64,000 bases of DNA, from the NCBI RefSeq assembly GCF_014898055.3, contig NW_023604861.1, positions 102,364,083 through 102,428,082 on the forward strand. The letters run 5' to 3'. The translations under genes were made by a program, and so were the position numbers. Below, piece by piece: positions 1-11,555 of this stretch (the stretch's first letter is position 1; each line of letters opens with the position of its first letter). The stretch is from Talpa occidentalis (taxonomy: Eukaryota > Chordata > Mammalia > Eulipotyphla > Talpidae). The notes below the pieces were generated by a model. The model saw nothing but the letters and a program-made list of their open reading frames with translations. It was not told where the DNA came from and made no database searches.

Positions 1-940
1 CTCCAGGCTGAAAACTCATCCAACTGTATTTCCTGTGCCAAATCACTATTTTAAAATGTAGGTTTTACTATTTTTCAGAATGATGAGGTCATCAGATCAG
101 TGATAATTGTCACTGAAAAGATATTCATTTATTCTCAGACCCCAAGAGAAGAGGCCACCTGCAAGCACCTGGGTGCATCAGGAGACAAAGTGAGCCAGGG
201 GATTATATGAGCCTTTATTGGTTTCTGTGAAAGAAATTTGGGAGACAGTGTGAGCAAGCTTAGGATCTGCTATTGCAATAGTTGGAGTCATTTCAGTGGG
301 CCCTGGGACTTAGGGAGGGTGCCAGGTTGCCTGGTATCTGGTCCTGGTAGTGGCCTGGAGTGTGACTGGCCCATTAAGGAGGTGGGTTGTTTTGCATTTG
401 AAAAGCACACCCGTGGTGACTAGTTTTTTTTCTCTAACAATTGACACCAGGGAAGAAAGAATAGCCCCTCCAGGGTCAGAAGGCCCCAGATGTCAGAGCA
501 TCAGAAACACATGGTTAATACAATTATGCTCTTTCTGTCTGACACAGCTCATTAGAAGTTCTGAAGAGACTCAAATGGCCAAAAAGTAAAAAGGTAAAAT
601 AAGTCTGCTCCCAATTTATTTTTTACAAGGAGAATATAAAATATCCTAATGAAGCAGTCAGGCCAGTAGAGAAGTCTCTGTAATTCTGGCAAGCATTAGT
701 AGTAAAAGTTCAGTGTCACGCAGAAATGTAGCCTTGTGTCTGTAGCCTTGACAATATCCGAAAAGGCTGTAAAATAATACTTTGTAGCCCCCAATTGAAT
801 TTAAGTCCTCTCCCAATATCAACTTCCTAAGGAGAAAGCAAAGTTGAAGGATGAAATGATTTTGCCCTTGTAACTTCAAGTATAATGAAAACAAATTTCA
901 AAAATGTTGAAATTAAAGGCTGAATATTTTTTTGGTTTTT
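1..940. other. Anonymous non-coding sequence
   Basis: I see no recognisable gene or repeat here. The short open frames have no protein-like composition or recognisable motif. Confidence 0.5.
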
Positions 941-944
941 GACA

Positions 945-1200
945 CTGAAATTTATTTTTATTTTCTTATATCGTTGACCACTTTTGTACAATATTTGATT
1001 TCCCCCCTCAGGTTTAGTTTCCATAATTCTCCCACTACCACAGCACCATAGTCCCTTGTGCTCTGAACTGTCACCATAGTCCCTTGTGCTCTGAATTTTC
1101 TCCACATTTCCTTCTTTCTCAGTCCCAGCAGGAAACCTCTGGCCTGTGCTATGGTCTGTAGGGTGGGGCTGTCTTTTCTCTCCTGCAGGGAAGGGTGTGG
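945..1200 (-). mobile_element. Old L1 3'UTR fragment, antisense
   Basis: The stretch around 950-1090 reads like a diverged copy of the L1 3'UTR at 16380-16530: an A/T-rich run, a 'caatattt...cccccctcagg' segment, then a pyrimidine-rich 'agtcccttgtgctc' segment. That makes it the antisense 3' end of an L1. It contains a local 28-bp tandem duplication at 1044-1099. The right boundary is vague. Confidence 0.55.
1044..1099. repeat. 28-bp tandem duplication
   Basis: A unit beginning CACCATAGTCCCTTGTGCTC occurs at 1044 and again at 1072. The first 24 bases are identical and the last four differ. It lies inside the old L1 3'UTR fragment. Confidence 0.85.
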
Positions 1201-1243
1201 CTCCAGAGGGCTTGGGCTTAGAATTGGCCTCTCTCAAGCCCCT

Positions 1244-1489
1244 TAAAAAAATTTCTGGTGTTACAACAAAGCAAAATCAGACAATTATAAATCAGAGACA
1301 TCCTGCAGGGGAGGAGGAGGGGGAGGGATCAGAGGGAGGGAGGGAGAACACAGGGAATTGAGGTGATGGTGCACAGGTGCATTGGGGAAGGAAATTCCAT
1401 GGGGACTACACCTGAGGGGGTGGAGGGAAGCAAATACTGTTTAAAAATGAACAACGATGTAAAAAAATAAAAAAAAATTTCAGGTGTTA
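1244..1489 (+). mobile_element. 5'-truncated L1 3' end with target duplication
   Basis: Bases 1264-1470 match, in sense orientation, the reverse complement of the L1 3'UTR at about 16400-16590. Shared landmarks are 'cagagacatcctgcagggga', 'gatggtgcacaggtgcattg' and 'acctgagggggtgg'. The element ends in an A-rich tail. It is flanked by AAAAAAATTTCTGGTGTTA (left) and a one-mismatch copy with TTTCAGGTGTTA (right), a classic L1 target-site duplication. About 200 bp of L1 remains and no ORF is retained. Confidence 0.85.
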
Positions 1490-2181
1490 GTACAAGATTA
1501 TCACAACTTTTGACTCCACTCACACTGGATTTCAGAATAAGCTGCTCTCTGGCCTCTGGAGCAGATATCCCAGGCCTCTTCTGCTTCCAGAACCTGGTAC
1601 TGAGTCTCAGCAGAGACAGCAGAACCTCTGGAATACCTGGGAAGAAGGGGAGACAGTGCGGGCTGAGGTAACTGGTTCTCACAGAGTGACACCAAACCAG
1701 ATTCAAACCCATTGTCCTGATGGCCTCCCCTTACTGTGCCTCATCTGTGCTATACAGAGACCTAAATTTTCAACTATATTCCTTTAATAAACAATTCTTG
1801 CAACCCCGCTGTAGGGCAAATGAAATTGATCAGGCTCTTTACACCATTGACCTCTGTGGCTAGCACCTGCGGCCTTGTGCTAGTGCAGGAGACGCTTGGG
1901 AACGTGGGCACGGGGCACATGTGCCTGATTGTGGACACCTGGAGCATGGCGTGGGCACGCATAAGTGGGGACACCTGAGCCTGGAAGGCAGCACATAAGG
2001 CGGCGTCACTCAGAGATGGAGGATGGCTATGGAGGACAAGTGACTAGAAGAGGTGAGACCATAACAGAACACCAGAGAGAGCCCAGAGGAAAAGCGGTAA
2101 AGATTTGTGGGGGGCTGGGAGGCTTGGTTGCCTGCTGCCTCCCAGCCTCCGCCCTGCATTGTCAGCCTTCGGGCTTGCCAC
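1490..2181. other. Anonymous non-coding sequence
   Basis: No recognisable gene or repeat family. Some 'ctggaggcagca' and 'cacctgagcctgg' stretches have a low-grade repeat feel that I cannot assign. Confidence 0.4.
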
Positions 2182-2916
2182 TGTTGAGCAGAAGGAATGT
2201 GTGAATGAACTCTACAAACACAGGTTTATAGACCCCACACCTACCCCAGACCAAAGAGAGCCAAGACACCAAGGACTACAAATCCCATAATGTCATTACT
2301 GTGAAGAGAGGATTGCTGGGAACTGAGGGTGGAGTTAAGCAGCCAGGCTTGGTATATAACCAGACATGTGGGCCTTAGGGATGCTTGGTTTTTTGCCAGT
2401 TTTCAGTGCGCTATTGGGATCCCAGCTCAGCAGAACTGGTAGGACGCATTCACCAATTTATCTCTTTCCCTTTCTCCCTGAGTTATTCCTTTCTTCATTT
2501 TGCCTTTTTGTAAATAAACCCTTTATTAACATTTTTGTGTGTGCCTGCAGCCGTGTCGCATAAGTCCCTTTTTTTTTTTTTTAAAGATTTATTTTATACA
2601 AGAACTGGGGTATAGGCCAGATGCACAGGAGGGTGAGAGGATTCACCAGAGACAGAGCGGGGAACAGAACAGGCAGACTGACCGAAGTACACTGCTGAGG
2701 AGAGCAGCGGGCGCGACAGGAGAGGTCTGCCGTGCCATGTGGGACCCTTGCCAGCTGGCCAGGATCGAACCGGCTCTGCAGAGGCTGTAGACAGCTTCAC
2801 AGTGCGGCGCTCAACCACCTGCGCCACCAGGGAGGCCCTCATAAGTCCCTTTTAAGCTCATGAGTGAGGACCCACAGCCAGGCCAACCCATTTCACATTG
2901 GGGTTTCCTTGTAACA
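2182..2916 (+). mobile_element. Solo LTR of an endogenous retrovirus, family A, copy 1
   Basis: It starts TGTTGAGCAG and ends CTTGTAACA, giving the TG...CA ends of an LTR. A TATA box (ggtatataac, 2351-2360) and an AATAAA polyadenylation signal (2513-2518) lie in the expected order. It aligns along its whole length with the minus-strand LTR at 45139-45622. Shared blocks are 'ctgagggtggagtt', 'gcagccagg', 'gtgggcctt', 'tgtaaataaacc', 'gtgtgcctgcag' and 'gtgaggacccacag'. A SINE (2573-2839) interrupts the U5-like part. No gag, pol or env sequence adjoins it, so it is a recombined solo LTR. I could not identify a clean target duplication. Confidence 0.85.
2573..2839 (-). mobile_element. tRNA-derived SINE inside LTR copy 1
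   Basis: The T-rich 3' tail is at low coordinates and the head (...gcgccaccagggaggccc) at 2821-2838. A perfect 14-bp target duplication CATAAGTCCCTTTT lies at 2559-2572 and 2840-2853. The insertion therefore post-dates the LTR it splits. Confidence 0.95.
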
Positions 2917-3990
2917 TCACTACACCCACTGAACAAGAACTGAATCAAGTTGAGACTCACCTAGCAATTCTTTAGCCATTTTAAAAGCCTTAGTTTATGG
3001 ACAAGCCACATCAATGTAAGATGCGTCCCACGAGGCCCTCTCCCTGGCTGAAAAGGAAATGGCTGCTGTCACGGGGTTCAGGCCCAGCAGCTCAGGCCTG
3101 GGGCTGCCAGTGCAGCTAGCATCTCTTGGCTGCTGAGGAACTCAGAGCCTTTGCAGTTTAAAATCAGCACTGCTGTTGCTAAAAAGGCTTAATTTGGTTA
3201 CATTCAATGACCTGGGGCTGCCGGACGCCACCTATATCTAATGTAGTTCAAGGTCAGGCTGCAGCAGTTGATTTCCAAAGGTCTGTGTCTTTGCTTTGGT
3301 GGCCCCAAGGCCTGCCTCCCCACTCAAGTCTTACTTTAGACAGCCTCGGTATAAAACCACATGCTAACTAACAATGAGGTGCAGCAGCCACCAAGGGGAG
3401 ATTCCACAGGTCATGGAAGTGGCCCTCACTACCATTGTAAGAGCCCATGCAATCACATGGCCCCACATGGGCTGTCACAAGCCACCAAGAAAAGGGCCAC
3501 CACAGCCCACAACCATGCCTGAACAACATCAGATGCATCCATCACCCTGTGTCTATCATATACAAACTCTACTCCTTGTTACTCCAGTTCTCATCAGCTG
3601 AGCTCTGAACCAATTCAGAGAAGAGACAGAAGAGCAGGCAGAAGTGGGCCAGCATGTGACCCTGAGTGCGAACACAGTTGGAGCTGTGTGGCACAGGAGC
3701 TTCCAGATTCTAATGCCTGAGCTGGACTTCTGTACCCAGTCCCAGGAAGTGTGGGGTCGTGCAGACCTCCCTGTGTGGGGTGCACCCCTGGAGAATTGAG
3801 GACATAGTGGGACCCAGCAGAAGTTGGCTTCCTGTCCTTAGCCTGGTCCTTAAAGAGCAGAAGATGTGGCGGAGCAATGCGCACTTGGGTCCTCTCTGAA
3901 GCTCACAGTTGGGTCCCACACACCTTCCCCATTGGGTGAACTAGTGAGGGAATGAGGTTCAGAAGTATCTAGTTGGAAGGAAATGTCAGA
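2917..3990. other. Anonymous non-coding sequence
   Basis: No gene or repeat recognised. The region 3600-3900 is open on the minus strand in two frames (69-89 codons), but without a recognisable motif. Confidence 0.4.
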
Positions 3991-4299
3991 AGTAGGAACC
4001 AATATTGCTTCCTAAAAGTAAACAATTCTTGGTTATATCTAGCAAATGTATGGCACTTTTGTTGTTCTTTTCCAATACATTACCAAGAATTTCTTCCCTC
4101 CAACCCTCCAAGGTGGCTAGACTTCAGAGAGCAGTACAGAGCCTCTTGAAGGGCTTCAGGCAAGCCCTCATTTCCTGTGTGGTGTGTGGTCCCCCACCCA
4201 CCCCATGTCTGCCAGGATATTTGTACCAAATCAAAATAATCCAGCAGCTGTTCAAAAGTCATTCAGAAAAAGGGAGTTTCTTACCGCTTGGTACACAGA

Positions 4300-5588
4300 A
4301 GGTGATCAATTAGTGCTTATTGAATGAGTACATGAAAGAATGGCTTACGCCCAGTCACTATAGATTTTCTTTCAACTGGCTTTGCTTAGGTTTTTTCCTC
4401 TTCTCCAAATCCTGTTCCCTCATTAAGGGTCTGTTCAAATGCTGTTTCCATTATAAAGTTTTTTCCCAAGGATTGGAATAATCTTTCCCAATTCTGCATT
4501 CTCCAAGCACCTTAGCTGGGCCTTCGCTATAGCATCCAGTGCTTTCAAGTTTCTATGGGCTTCATCACCCTCCCCTAGGAGGCTGTGAGAACATGTTCAG
4601 GGTCTCACTTTGTCTTGATCTCCATACTTTGCAAAGTATCACAGAGCATAAAGCACACAGTAGATGTATACAAAGACTCTGAGGAAGAAAACTCAACTGA
4701 GTGGCCCCCGAAGTGCCTTTTTCAAAAGGACCTGATGCAGTGGTGACAGCTCAATCAATCTTTCTTGGGCATCTGAACACATCACAGAGTCAGCCACCAG
4801 GGGGCGCCAGAGTGGAACACGCGTCCCAAATGTAGGGTAAGGACCCTTGACAGAGCTGCTGCAGAGCAAACCTCACAGTATCCTCGCTCTTTCCTTCCCC
4901 ACAGATCCATCCTGGGTGTATATTTAGCCCGTCTTTCGTTTCTTAGACTAGGATGGGATCACAGTTTCATGGTCCCCTGCCTCCAGCCTGGTTCTGCAGC
5001 CCACCTCCCATCAGGCAGCCAGAAAAATCTTTCCGAAGCCCAAACTCGATCACATCCTCCTCTGCTTCAAAATTTGTACAGCTTCCTACTACCTGGGAAG
5101 AGTCCATATTGAGAGACCTTTTCCATTCTGCTTATTTGTTTCATTCACTTTGTCTATGTGTGTCTCCTTTTACCATAAGTAACATCAGGGTGAGGCTGTT
5201 TGTATCTGTTTTGTTCACTGCTCTGTTTGCAGCTTCCAAAAGAGTGCGGTGCACATAGCAGATGGCTGGCCTGTAGTTACTGAGTGAATGGGTGAATTCT
5301 TAGTCCTTTGGCTTCCTGGCCTGCCAAACCCTTCTGCTCTCCTCACCAAGTGCCAGCCACACTCACCCACTTATATTTCTGCTCAGATTTCCATTCTCTC
5401 TCTTGTGGGACAGTGGCCCATGCTATTTGCTGGATTTGGAAAACTCCTTCCTACCCTGTGTTCAGTTAGCTGACTCCTTCCTGCTGTGCTTTCCCCTGGG
5501 AAATCTTTTCTGACCCTCCTATACCTGTCAGGGCTGCCTCTCTCAAGTGCTCCCATAGCACCAGGCAAACATCACAGTTGGAAATTTG
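4300..5588 (+). repeat. Cluster of ancient L2-like fragments
   Basis: Three stretches resemble mammalian L2 3' ends. Near 4300-4340 there is a 'gtgcttattgaatgagta' end. At 4440-4690 there is a 'cacagtagatgtatac' end. At 4960-5300 the sequence runs from 'tctgcttcaaaattt...' to 'gcacatagcagatgg...gagtgaatgggtgaa'. A fourth similar tract runs 5310-5588. All are heavily diverged and the boundaries are approximate. Confidence 0.6.
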
Positions 5589-5800
5589 TAGCACCAGTTT
5601 GATCCCCGGCCGCTAGGCAAGGGTCCCACATGGTACGCGGACCTCTCCTGCCGCCCGCTGCTCCCCTCAGCAGTGTATTTCGTCAGTCTGCCTGTTCTGC
5701 TCCCCGCTCTGTCTCTGGTGAATTCTCTCACCCTCCAGCGCTTCTGACTGTACCCAGTTCTTGTATAAATAAATAAATGAATCTTTAAAAAAAAAAAAAG
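5589..5800 (+). mobile_element. 5'-truncated SINE
   Basis: It begins just before the B box (gtttgatcccc) and lacks the A-box head. The body runs through 'cctgccgcccgctgctcccc' to a cgcttctgactgtaccc/ttgtataaataaataa tail and poly(A). It belongs to the young 'ctgactgtaccc' subfamily. A short possible duplication GAAATT flanks it. Confidence 0.85.
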
Positions 5801-5849
5801 AAATTCGTCTCTTAGTGAGAAGACAGGCGAGGATCTTTCTAAGTAGTTT

Positions 5850-6030
5850 TTTAAACGTTATCCCATTCACTCTCCAAAACCTACAAGATAGCTACTAATA
5901 ATGCCACTACTTTACACAGGGTGCAGAGAGGAGGGATTGAGTAGCTAATCTGGACAGTCTCCTTGCTTGAGTGGTTTGCCTCAGTTACGTAGGTAGTAAA
6001 TGTTAGAGACAGGACTTGGATGCCATTATC
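5850..6030 (-). repeat. MIR-like fossil
   Basis: The order 'aacctacaagatag...', 'actttacacagggtgcagagag', 'gtttgcctcagtta' and 'agtaaatgttagagacaggac' follows the antisense MIR core. It is diverged. Confidence 0.55.
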
Positions 6031-6094
6031 TGGCTCCAGGTATCACCTTCTTAATCTTTGAACTGACTCATCTGAGACACTGAAGTTCTCTTTT

Positions 6095-6235
6095 CCCTTG
6101 TCTATCTTTTCTAGACAGTAAGCATCTTGAGGGGAGAGTCTGTACCTTATACAGTCCTGGCTTTGTTCCCATGACTTGTGCCTAACACACATGAACTGAC
6201 TAAGCATGAAACTGGGTAAATGAATGAGTGAAGAA
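6095..6235 (+). repeat. L2-like fossil
   Basis: The string 'tctagacagtaagcatcttg', followed by 'cctaacacacatgaactgac' and 'gtaaatgaatgagtgaa', is the diverged L2 3' end pattern. Confidence 0.65.
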
Positions 6236-7683
6236 CAAACAAAGGAGAGTGTTGAGGTCCTGGGCATACAAAGACAAGGAAAGCCAAGTCCCTACCCCCA
6301 TCTCCACGTCCACCAGGGAAGCTCACCATTTGGTCCAGGAATGTTCATACTGGCCTTTCCCCTAAGGGCCCATCTAACAGTCCACGTGTGTCTCTGGATT
6401 TCACAAATGAACCCATTCTTCTAAATGCTATTTGGCTAGTAGAGGTCTATAGATTTCCCCAAGTCAAAGACAGCCAAAGAATGAGTTTAGCCCATTCATG
6501 GCTGCTTGGTAATCATGGGAGGTGGGAGATACTGAGGACTAACAAGGAGGTTTTTCTCTGTAATTTAAAGTGAAATTGGAGTCCTGTTCCAGGAATCTCT
6601 CCCCCTACTCTCAGAGGTCAGTATGTCTTCTTTCTTGAAGATTGGTATGGCCAGGCTCAGTCAGCTGCACCTTTGGCTTGAGCTTCTTTATCTCATTGTG
6701 AAAAGACCTCTGAACCCCCTATTTAGTCTAAGCTTAACATATCTTCCAAAGAAGTGGGGGATACCAGGAGCTTGCTGTAGCAGAAAGAGTAACTTTATAA
6801 GCCACTGGCATGGTTTTTGATTTTTTTTCTGTACTCTGGATGTGGATTTCCTGTTTAAAAGTCTGAAAGACTCTCACTGTGGGCATAGACACTGGCTGGC
6901 TCTGACTAATAGAAGCCCATGATTATATTGCTTCAGGCTCTCATACAAATATTTTCAGAATCAAGTCCTTTGGGAATTATGTCAAGTGCTGAATAGGCTT
7001 TTCTTGGTAAACATTTGAGTGGGCCATGTCTTTTTGAGTCTGTTTTTGCTGGGCAGTACTCATCCTGAAGAAATTCAGGAGAGTTATCTTCAAAGTCAAA
7101 AGCCTGGCTTGACTTCAGAAACTTGGTGATACAGGATCCCGATGAGAATGTTTATGGGCAATGCCTTTTGTTTTAACACATTTCCTCCCCATCAATAAAA
7201 ATTTCCTGTAACACACTTGAAAGTCAGCCTTTCACAGGAGAAAATTTATGAAGGATTGTGGAATGAGAGTGAACATGACATCCTCCGAGGTTGTACATGC
7301 TTCTCCAGGTCTCACCAGCTACTGGTGCTGCTGAGGGCTGGGGTCATGAGAAGGGAAAAGAAAAGTTTTCTTTAGTTCTACCTCTGTGTCTGTAAGGGAT
7401 GCACTCGCCACAAGAAACAGAAATACCAATAAAAGTGCCTTAAACAAAACCTGGGGCTTATTTTTCCTCACTGGGCTTTGCCTGGGTGACATGCTTAGCA
7501 CAGATGAACTGACTTAATACATGTCAATGCTTTAATGCATCTCTGCATTCCAGTGATGTCACAGTCAGTGATTCTTGAATCTTGGTCATTTAATCAAGTT
7601 TGCAAAAATGACTGTTGGGATCCAAACACAGGATCTACATTCAATGTGGGGAGAAAGGAAAAGAGAAAACTGAGTCATGTTTT
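6236..7683. other. Anonymous non-coding sequence
   Basis: No gene or clear repeat seen. All open frames are shorter than 70 codons and featureless. Confidence 0.4.
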
Positions 7684-7960
7684 GTTTTTTTTTTAATTAT
7701 GTTTTTGCATAGAAGAACTGGTGTGTGGGGTAGAGGTAAGGGGCATGAAAGGATTCACTGGAGACAGAGTGGGGAGCAGAACAGGCAGATCTACTGAAAT
7801 ACACTGCTGAGGGGAGCAGTGGGCCAGACAGGAGAGGTCTGTTGTACCATATGTGGACAATTAACCTGCCATATGTGGTTAGCTCCCTGGCTGGGCATCA
7901 AATTCAGGCCGTAGCAGTGATAGCGCCGACACTTGACCCCTAGGCCACCAGGGAGGCCCA
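7684..7960 (-). mobile_element. SINE, older subfamily
   Basis: The T-rich tail starts near 7684 and the head (ggccaccagggaggccca) ends at 7960. AGTCATGTTTT and AGTCATGGTTTT flank it as an imperfect target duplication. The body carries an 11-12 bp local repeat (ccatatgtgg...), so it is somewhat rearranged. Confidence 0.9.
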
Positions 7961-9180
7961 TTAGTCATGGTTTTACATTTATCTGGAAAGCCTTTCCAGA
8001 GCTCCCTACAGTCTTCTGCTATGTTTCATTGATCAGAACAGTCACATGGGCTTCGTTGTTCCCATGGGAGTCCAGGAAAGCCCCAAGCTAGCCACATACA
8101 TTCAGTTTCCTTTTGTACAGTTGAGCAGCCCTCTTAGCCTGTTCTTCAGGCTTTCCTTCTTCACCTGGTGCAGCCTTAGTTTTCTAGGCACCTGGGAAAA
8201 TGTTTCTGGGACCTGGGTCAGAAGGAGGCTGGTGTGTCACTGCAGCATGTGCCTCAGGCTTGTCTTTCTGCTTTCAGCCTTCTAGAGATATCCCTAGACC
8301 TGGATCCTGGGCTTGACCTTCCTTCACTGGGGCAACACACTTCACCAAAGGGAACTTTATTTAGGAGGAGCAGCAGTGGCACCTGATTGGGGACAGGGTG
8401 GATCTGGGGGAAGGCCAAATATCAGCTGCTACGTGCAATGCAACAACCCCAGGGACCTTGCATAAACACCAGTATTGCTGGGCAGACACGCATATGCACC
8501 TGAGGTCCCAGTGAGCACTTTATTTTGGGAGTTTCTGAAAGAGGTGAAGAGGAATACAAAAAAAAAAAAAAAGATAAGAGAAAAAAGAGGAAATCAAGTA
8601 AGCAAAGAAAATGAACCTGTATGATAGAGGAAAGTGTGGTACATGCACATTATGAGAGTCTCCTGTGAGAACTTAGGAAAGGAGAATGATTTCCAGGGTG
8701 GTTGTGTGTGCTGGTTGGTGGGAGGCTAGTAGAAAGGAGAGTGAAGACAGTGCATGTGTCACTGTAGAACATTTAGTCCATTTGCTCATTCATTCATTCA
8801 ACGAACATTACTTCTTTCCCTCCTTAGCTAGCAAAAGCAGACATGTGGCCAGTTCCCCTGGCCAGTGGGAACTTAAGTCTCATGAAGATGACAGACAGAG
8901 CTGACATAGTGAGTCTGAAAAAATGGACAGTTGTGGAGTGTATTAGGAAGGAAATGGATGTGGTGCTAAGAGAGGCTAGTACTAGGGGATTTCGTCCACT
9001 CAGTCATCAGTGAAGGATGTTTAAGGGTGAGTGAGATTTCATAACCAGGGGGAAGGAAGGCATCCTATCAGAAGAAACAGGCTGAGCAGTGAGCATGATG
9101 AGGGAGTGCTGGCCAGCTTTACAGAAAAGCAAGGGGTCGGGACATCTGAAGAAAGCAGAGAACGAGTAAGGATTTGACAA
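7961..9180. other. Anonymous non-coding sequence
   Basis: An A14 tract and purine-rich low-complexity sequence lie at 8558-8600. Otherwise I see nothing I can name. Confidence 0.4.
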
Positions 9181-9184
9181 CCAT

Positions 9185-9660
9185 GTACCAGGCTCTGTTC
9201 CAGGTGTTTTTCATGTTCTGAACTTGTTATGCTTAGAATAATCCTATAAGATGAGAATTCCCTTAGTTTTGGATCCCCTGAAAGTAAATTCTGGGATGAA
9301 GATTTAGACGAAGGTAGTTTATGGGGGAGATGATTTCAGGAAGCAGGAGAATGAGTGGGGAATTAAAGACAAACCATGTGAAGGGTTATTTATGGAGGTC
9401 ACCTATTATGTCCGGTTGGCTTCTTCCTGTCTGCCAGAATGTCCTGAGTGGTGTAAAGATGTGCCCCCCAAGTTTTGCTTGAAGAAATGGACACATCAAT
9501 AGTGAGGAGCCCCCAAATCACCTGCTCCAGAGGTTATGTTCATTTTAAAGATAAGGATCAGAAAATTTCAGTCTTTTGCCCAAAATTTCATCATCAGTGA
9601 GGGAAAAGCAGGAATTTGAACCAACATCAGTTATGACTGCAGAAGGCATACTTTTACCAT
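9185..9660 (-). repeat. MIR fossil split by about 270 bp of unknown sequence
   Basis: The left part (9185-9265: 'taccaggctctgttccagg...aatcctataagatgagaattc') and the right part (9536-9660: 'gttcattttaaagataaggatcagaaaa...gaatttgaacc') are consecutive pieces of an antisense MIR. The intervening 9266-9535 is unrelated and may be another old repeat. Confidence 0.6.
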
Positions 9661-10653
9661 CATATGCCACTATAGATTTCACTATCTATTAAAACATAAC
9701 TATCAAGAATGTATAAAATTAAAATGGATATTAATGTCAATGTTAGTGCAATATATTTCTGTCATTCATTTCTCCAGGCCTAAAAATGATGTTAGTTTTT
9801 GCTGTTGCTCTAGTACCTACATCAGAAGCATAGTCTCCCTAGGTGGCAGCAAGGAAAGATATTCTGGCCCCACAGGGATTTAATCCCAGCACAAAATTAG
9901 TGAACGTGATCTCAGTAGGCTCTGTAATACACTAAAGATGTTTGCAAATTCTTTGTTCATTCTCCCAACAAAAAGTGGCATTGAAATATCCTCCCCAATG
10001 CCAGCCTGGCCTTACTGGCTTGTTGGACCAATAAAATTGGACAAATTTGACTTTCTGGGACCCAAGATGTTTGCTCATAGGAATCCCTGTACGCAGCTTG
10101 AATAGAGCACCGAGGTGCCATAGATGATGTCCTGCAGCTGAAAAGACCCAGGTAAGTGCTCCAGGTGAGAGCACCAGCTAAACCCAGCCTTCCAGCTGAC
10201 TCTGCCAAGGTGCCGAAGTGGCAGACTAGGCTGTCTCCCAGCGAGTGTCACCTATGACATCTGATGACTCATGGAATGAATGAATTACCCAACTGAGCCC
10301 TGTTCATATCCTTGGTCTATAAAATCATGAGGTTAAAAAAACCCACAAAAATTATTTCTGAATTTTGGAGTAATTTTTTTCAACTGTAAACATCTGGAAC
10401 ATGGTCACTATCAAAATCAGCCCATGAGTTCTTCCAGTGCTTGGAATGGGGTGATGTGCTAGTGCCAGCACTGTGCAAAGAATTTGGGACTTGAGCACAG
10501 AAGAGTACATTTGAATTTATGAGCCTCTAGGAGCACATTTTGATGAGCACTCAGAAGGATTGTTTTATTTCTATTTGTTTTAGTCCTGAAATTCCTTCTG
10601 GAAGGACATGTAAATTCAGGTGAAAATTTTAGGTCAATATCTAGCTCTTTGTA
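9661..10653. other. Anonymous non-coding sequence
   Basis: No gene or repeat family recognised. Confidence 0.4.
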
Positions 10654-10686
10654 CTAAGGTCTAGTAAATAATGACATTAGCAATCA
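10654..10686 (+). repeat. 33-bp direct repeat, left copy
   Basis: The sequence starting CTAAGGTCTAGTAAATAATG recurs at 11523 with one G/A difference. The flanks of the two copies are unrelated. Confidence 0.9.
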
Positions 10687-11522
10687 TTGCAAGTTTGGGC
10701 ATCTTTTTCTTTCTGTGAACCACATCTGGAATTTTGGACCAAGCATCTGTAGAACCTTCCATGAGAATGTAAAAATACACTCTATCTCCAGAGTGAATTT
10801 TAAGTGGTGGATACAAGTCTTCTGAATCAATCTAGATGTGAGTAGACAGAACATTAGAAAGTACCCACACTGTGAGGAGCTTTCCAAGAGGCATATAGGA
10901 AGTGAGGTGATGTATGTGGATGTGGTTCTTGAGGAAAAGTAAAGCAGCAGGTGGAACAAATCTTAGGGAAACCCAAGAGGAGACCAATTGGGTGTTCCAA
11001 GGATGAGAAGTGCTTTATAGCATTCACATCAAGGGTGAAGGATGGGACTCAAGTCCTGGGTGACAGACTCCAGGAGACTGGCTGTTCAGATCAGGCCACT
11101 CGTGTCCTTGCCATAATTCCTTGTGACCTCAGTATATATGTATCTCTGGGGAAAGAAAAACCATCATTCACTAACTGGGTAGTTAATTTAGTGAGGCATC
11201 TCACCTGTTTGAGGTCAAAGGCATGGCATGGTTTTATTTATTTTTTCAATTACAGCCTCAGCTAGCTGTGTCCTGAACAAGCCTTTATCTACTAGGTGGA
11301 GATTTCTCTGCTCACCCGTTAGTCCATCTCCATAACTCTCAATAACACTGAGTTATTAGAACAGTGTAGTTCTGATGATTAAGTCTTCAAATCTTGGTCA
11401 TTAAAAATTTTAATTTCATCTGTTCTATTTTACCCACTGTTGTGAGTGTATTTGTGTGTGTGAGTATATGCTTAAGATATGGGAGGCTCTGTCATCTGTC
11501 TCTGTTATTTGCTTGCCTCCCC
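10687..11522. other. Segment bracketed by the 33-bp direct repeat
   Basis: These 836 bp hold a 104-codon plus-strand open frame (10951-11265) that I do not recognise. I see no poly(A) tail, LTR ends or terminal inverted repeat that would explain the bracketing repeat. Confidence 0.4.
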
Positions 11523-11555
11523 CTAAGGTCTAGTAAATAATGACATTAACAATCA
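11523..11555 (+). repeat. 33-bp direct repeat, right copy
   Basis: Second copy of the 10654-10686 sequence, in the same orientation and 869 bp away. There is one mismatch. Confidence 0.9.

Noticed and set aside
827..1237. 136-codon minus-strand open frame
   Set aside because: It overlaps an old L1 3'UTR fragment and a 28-bp tandem duplication. The composition is not protein-like and has no motif.
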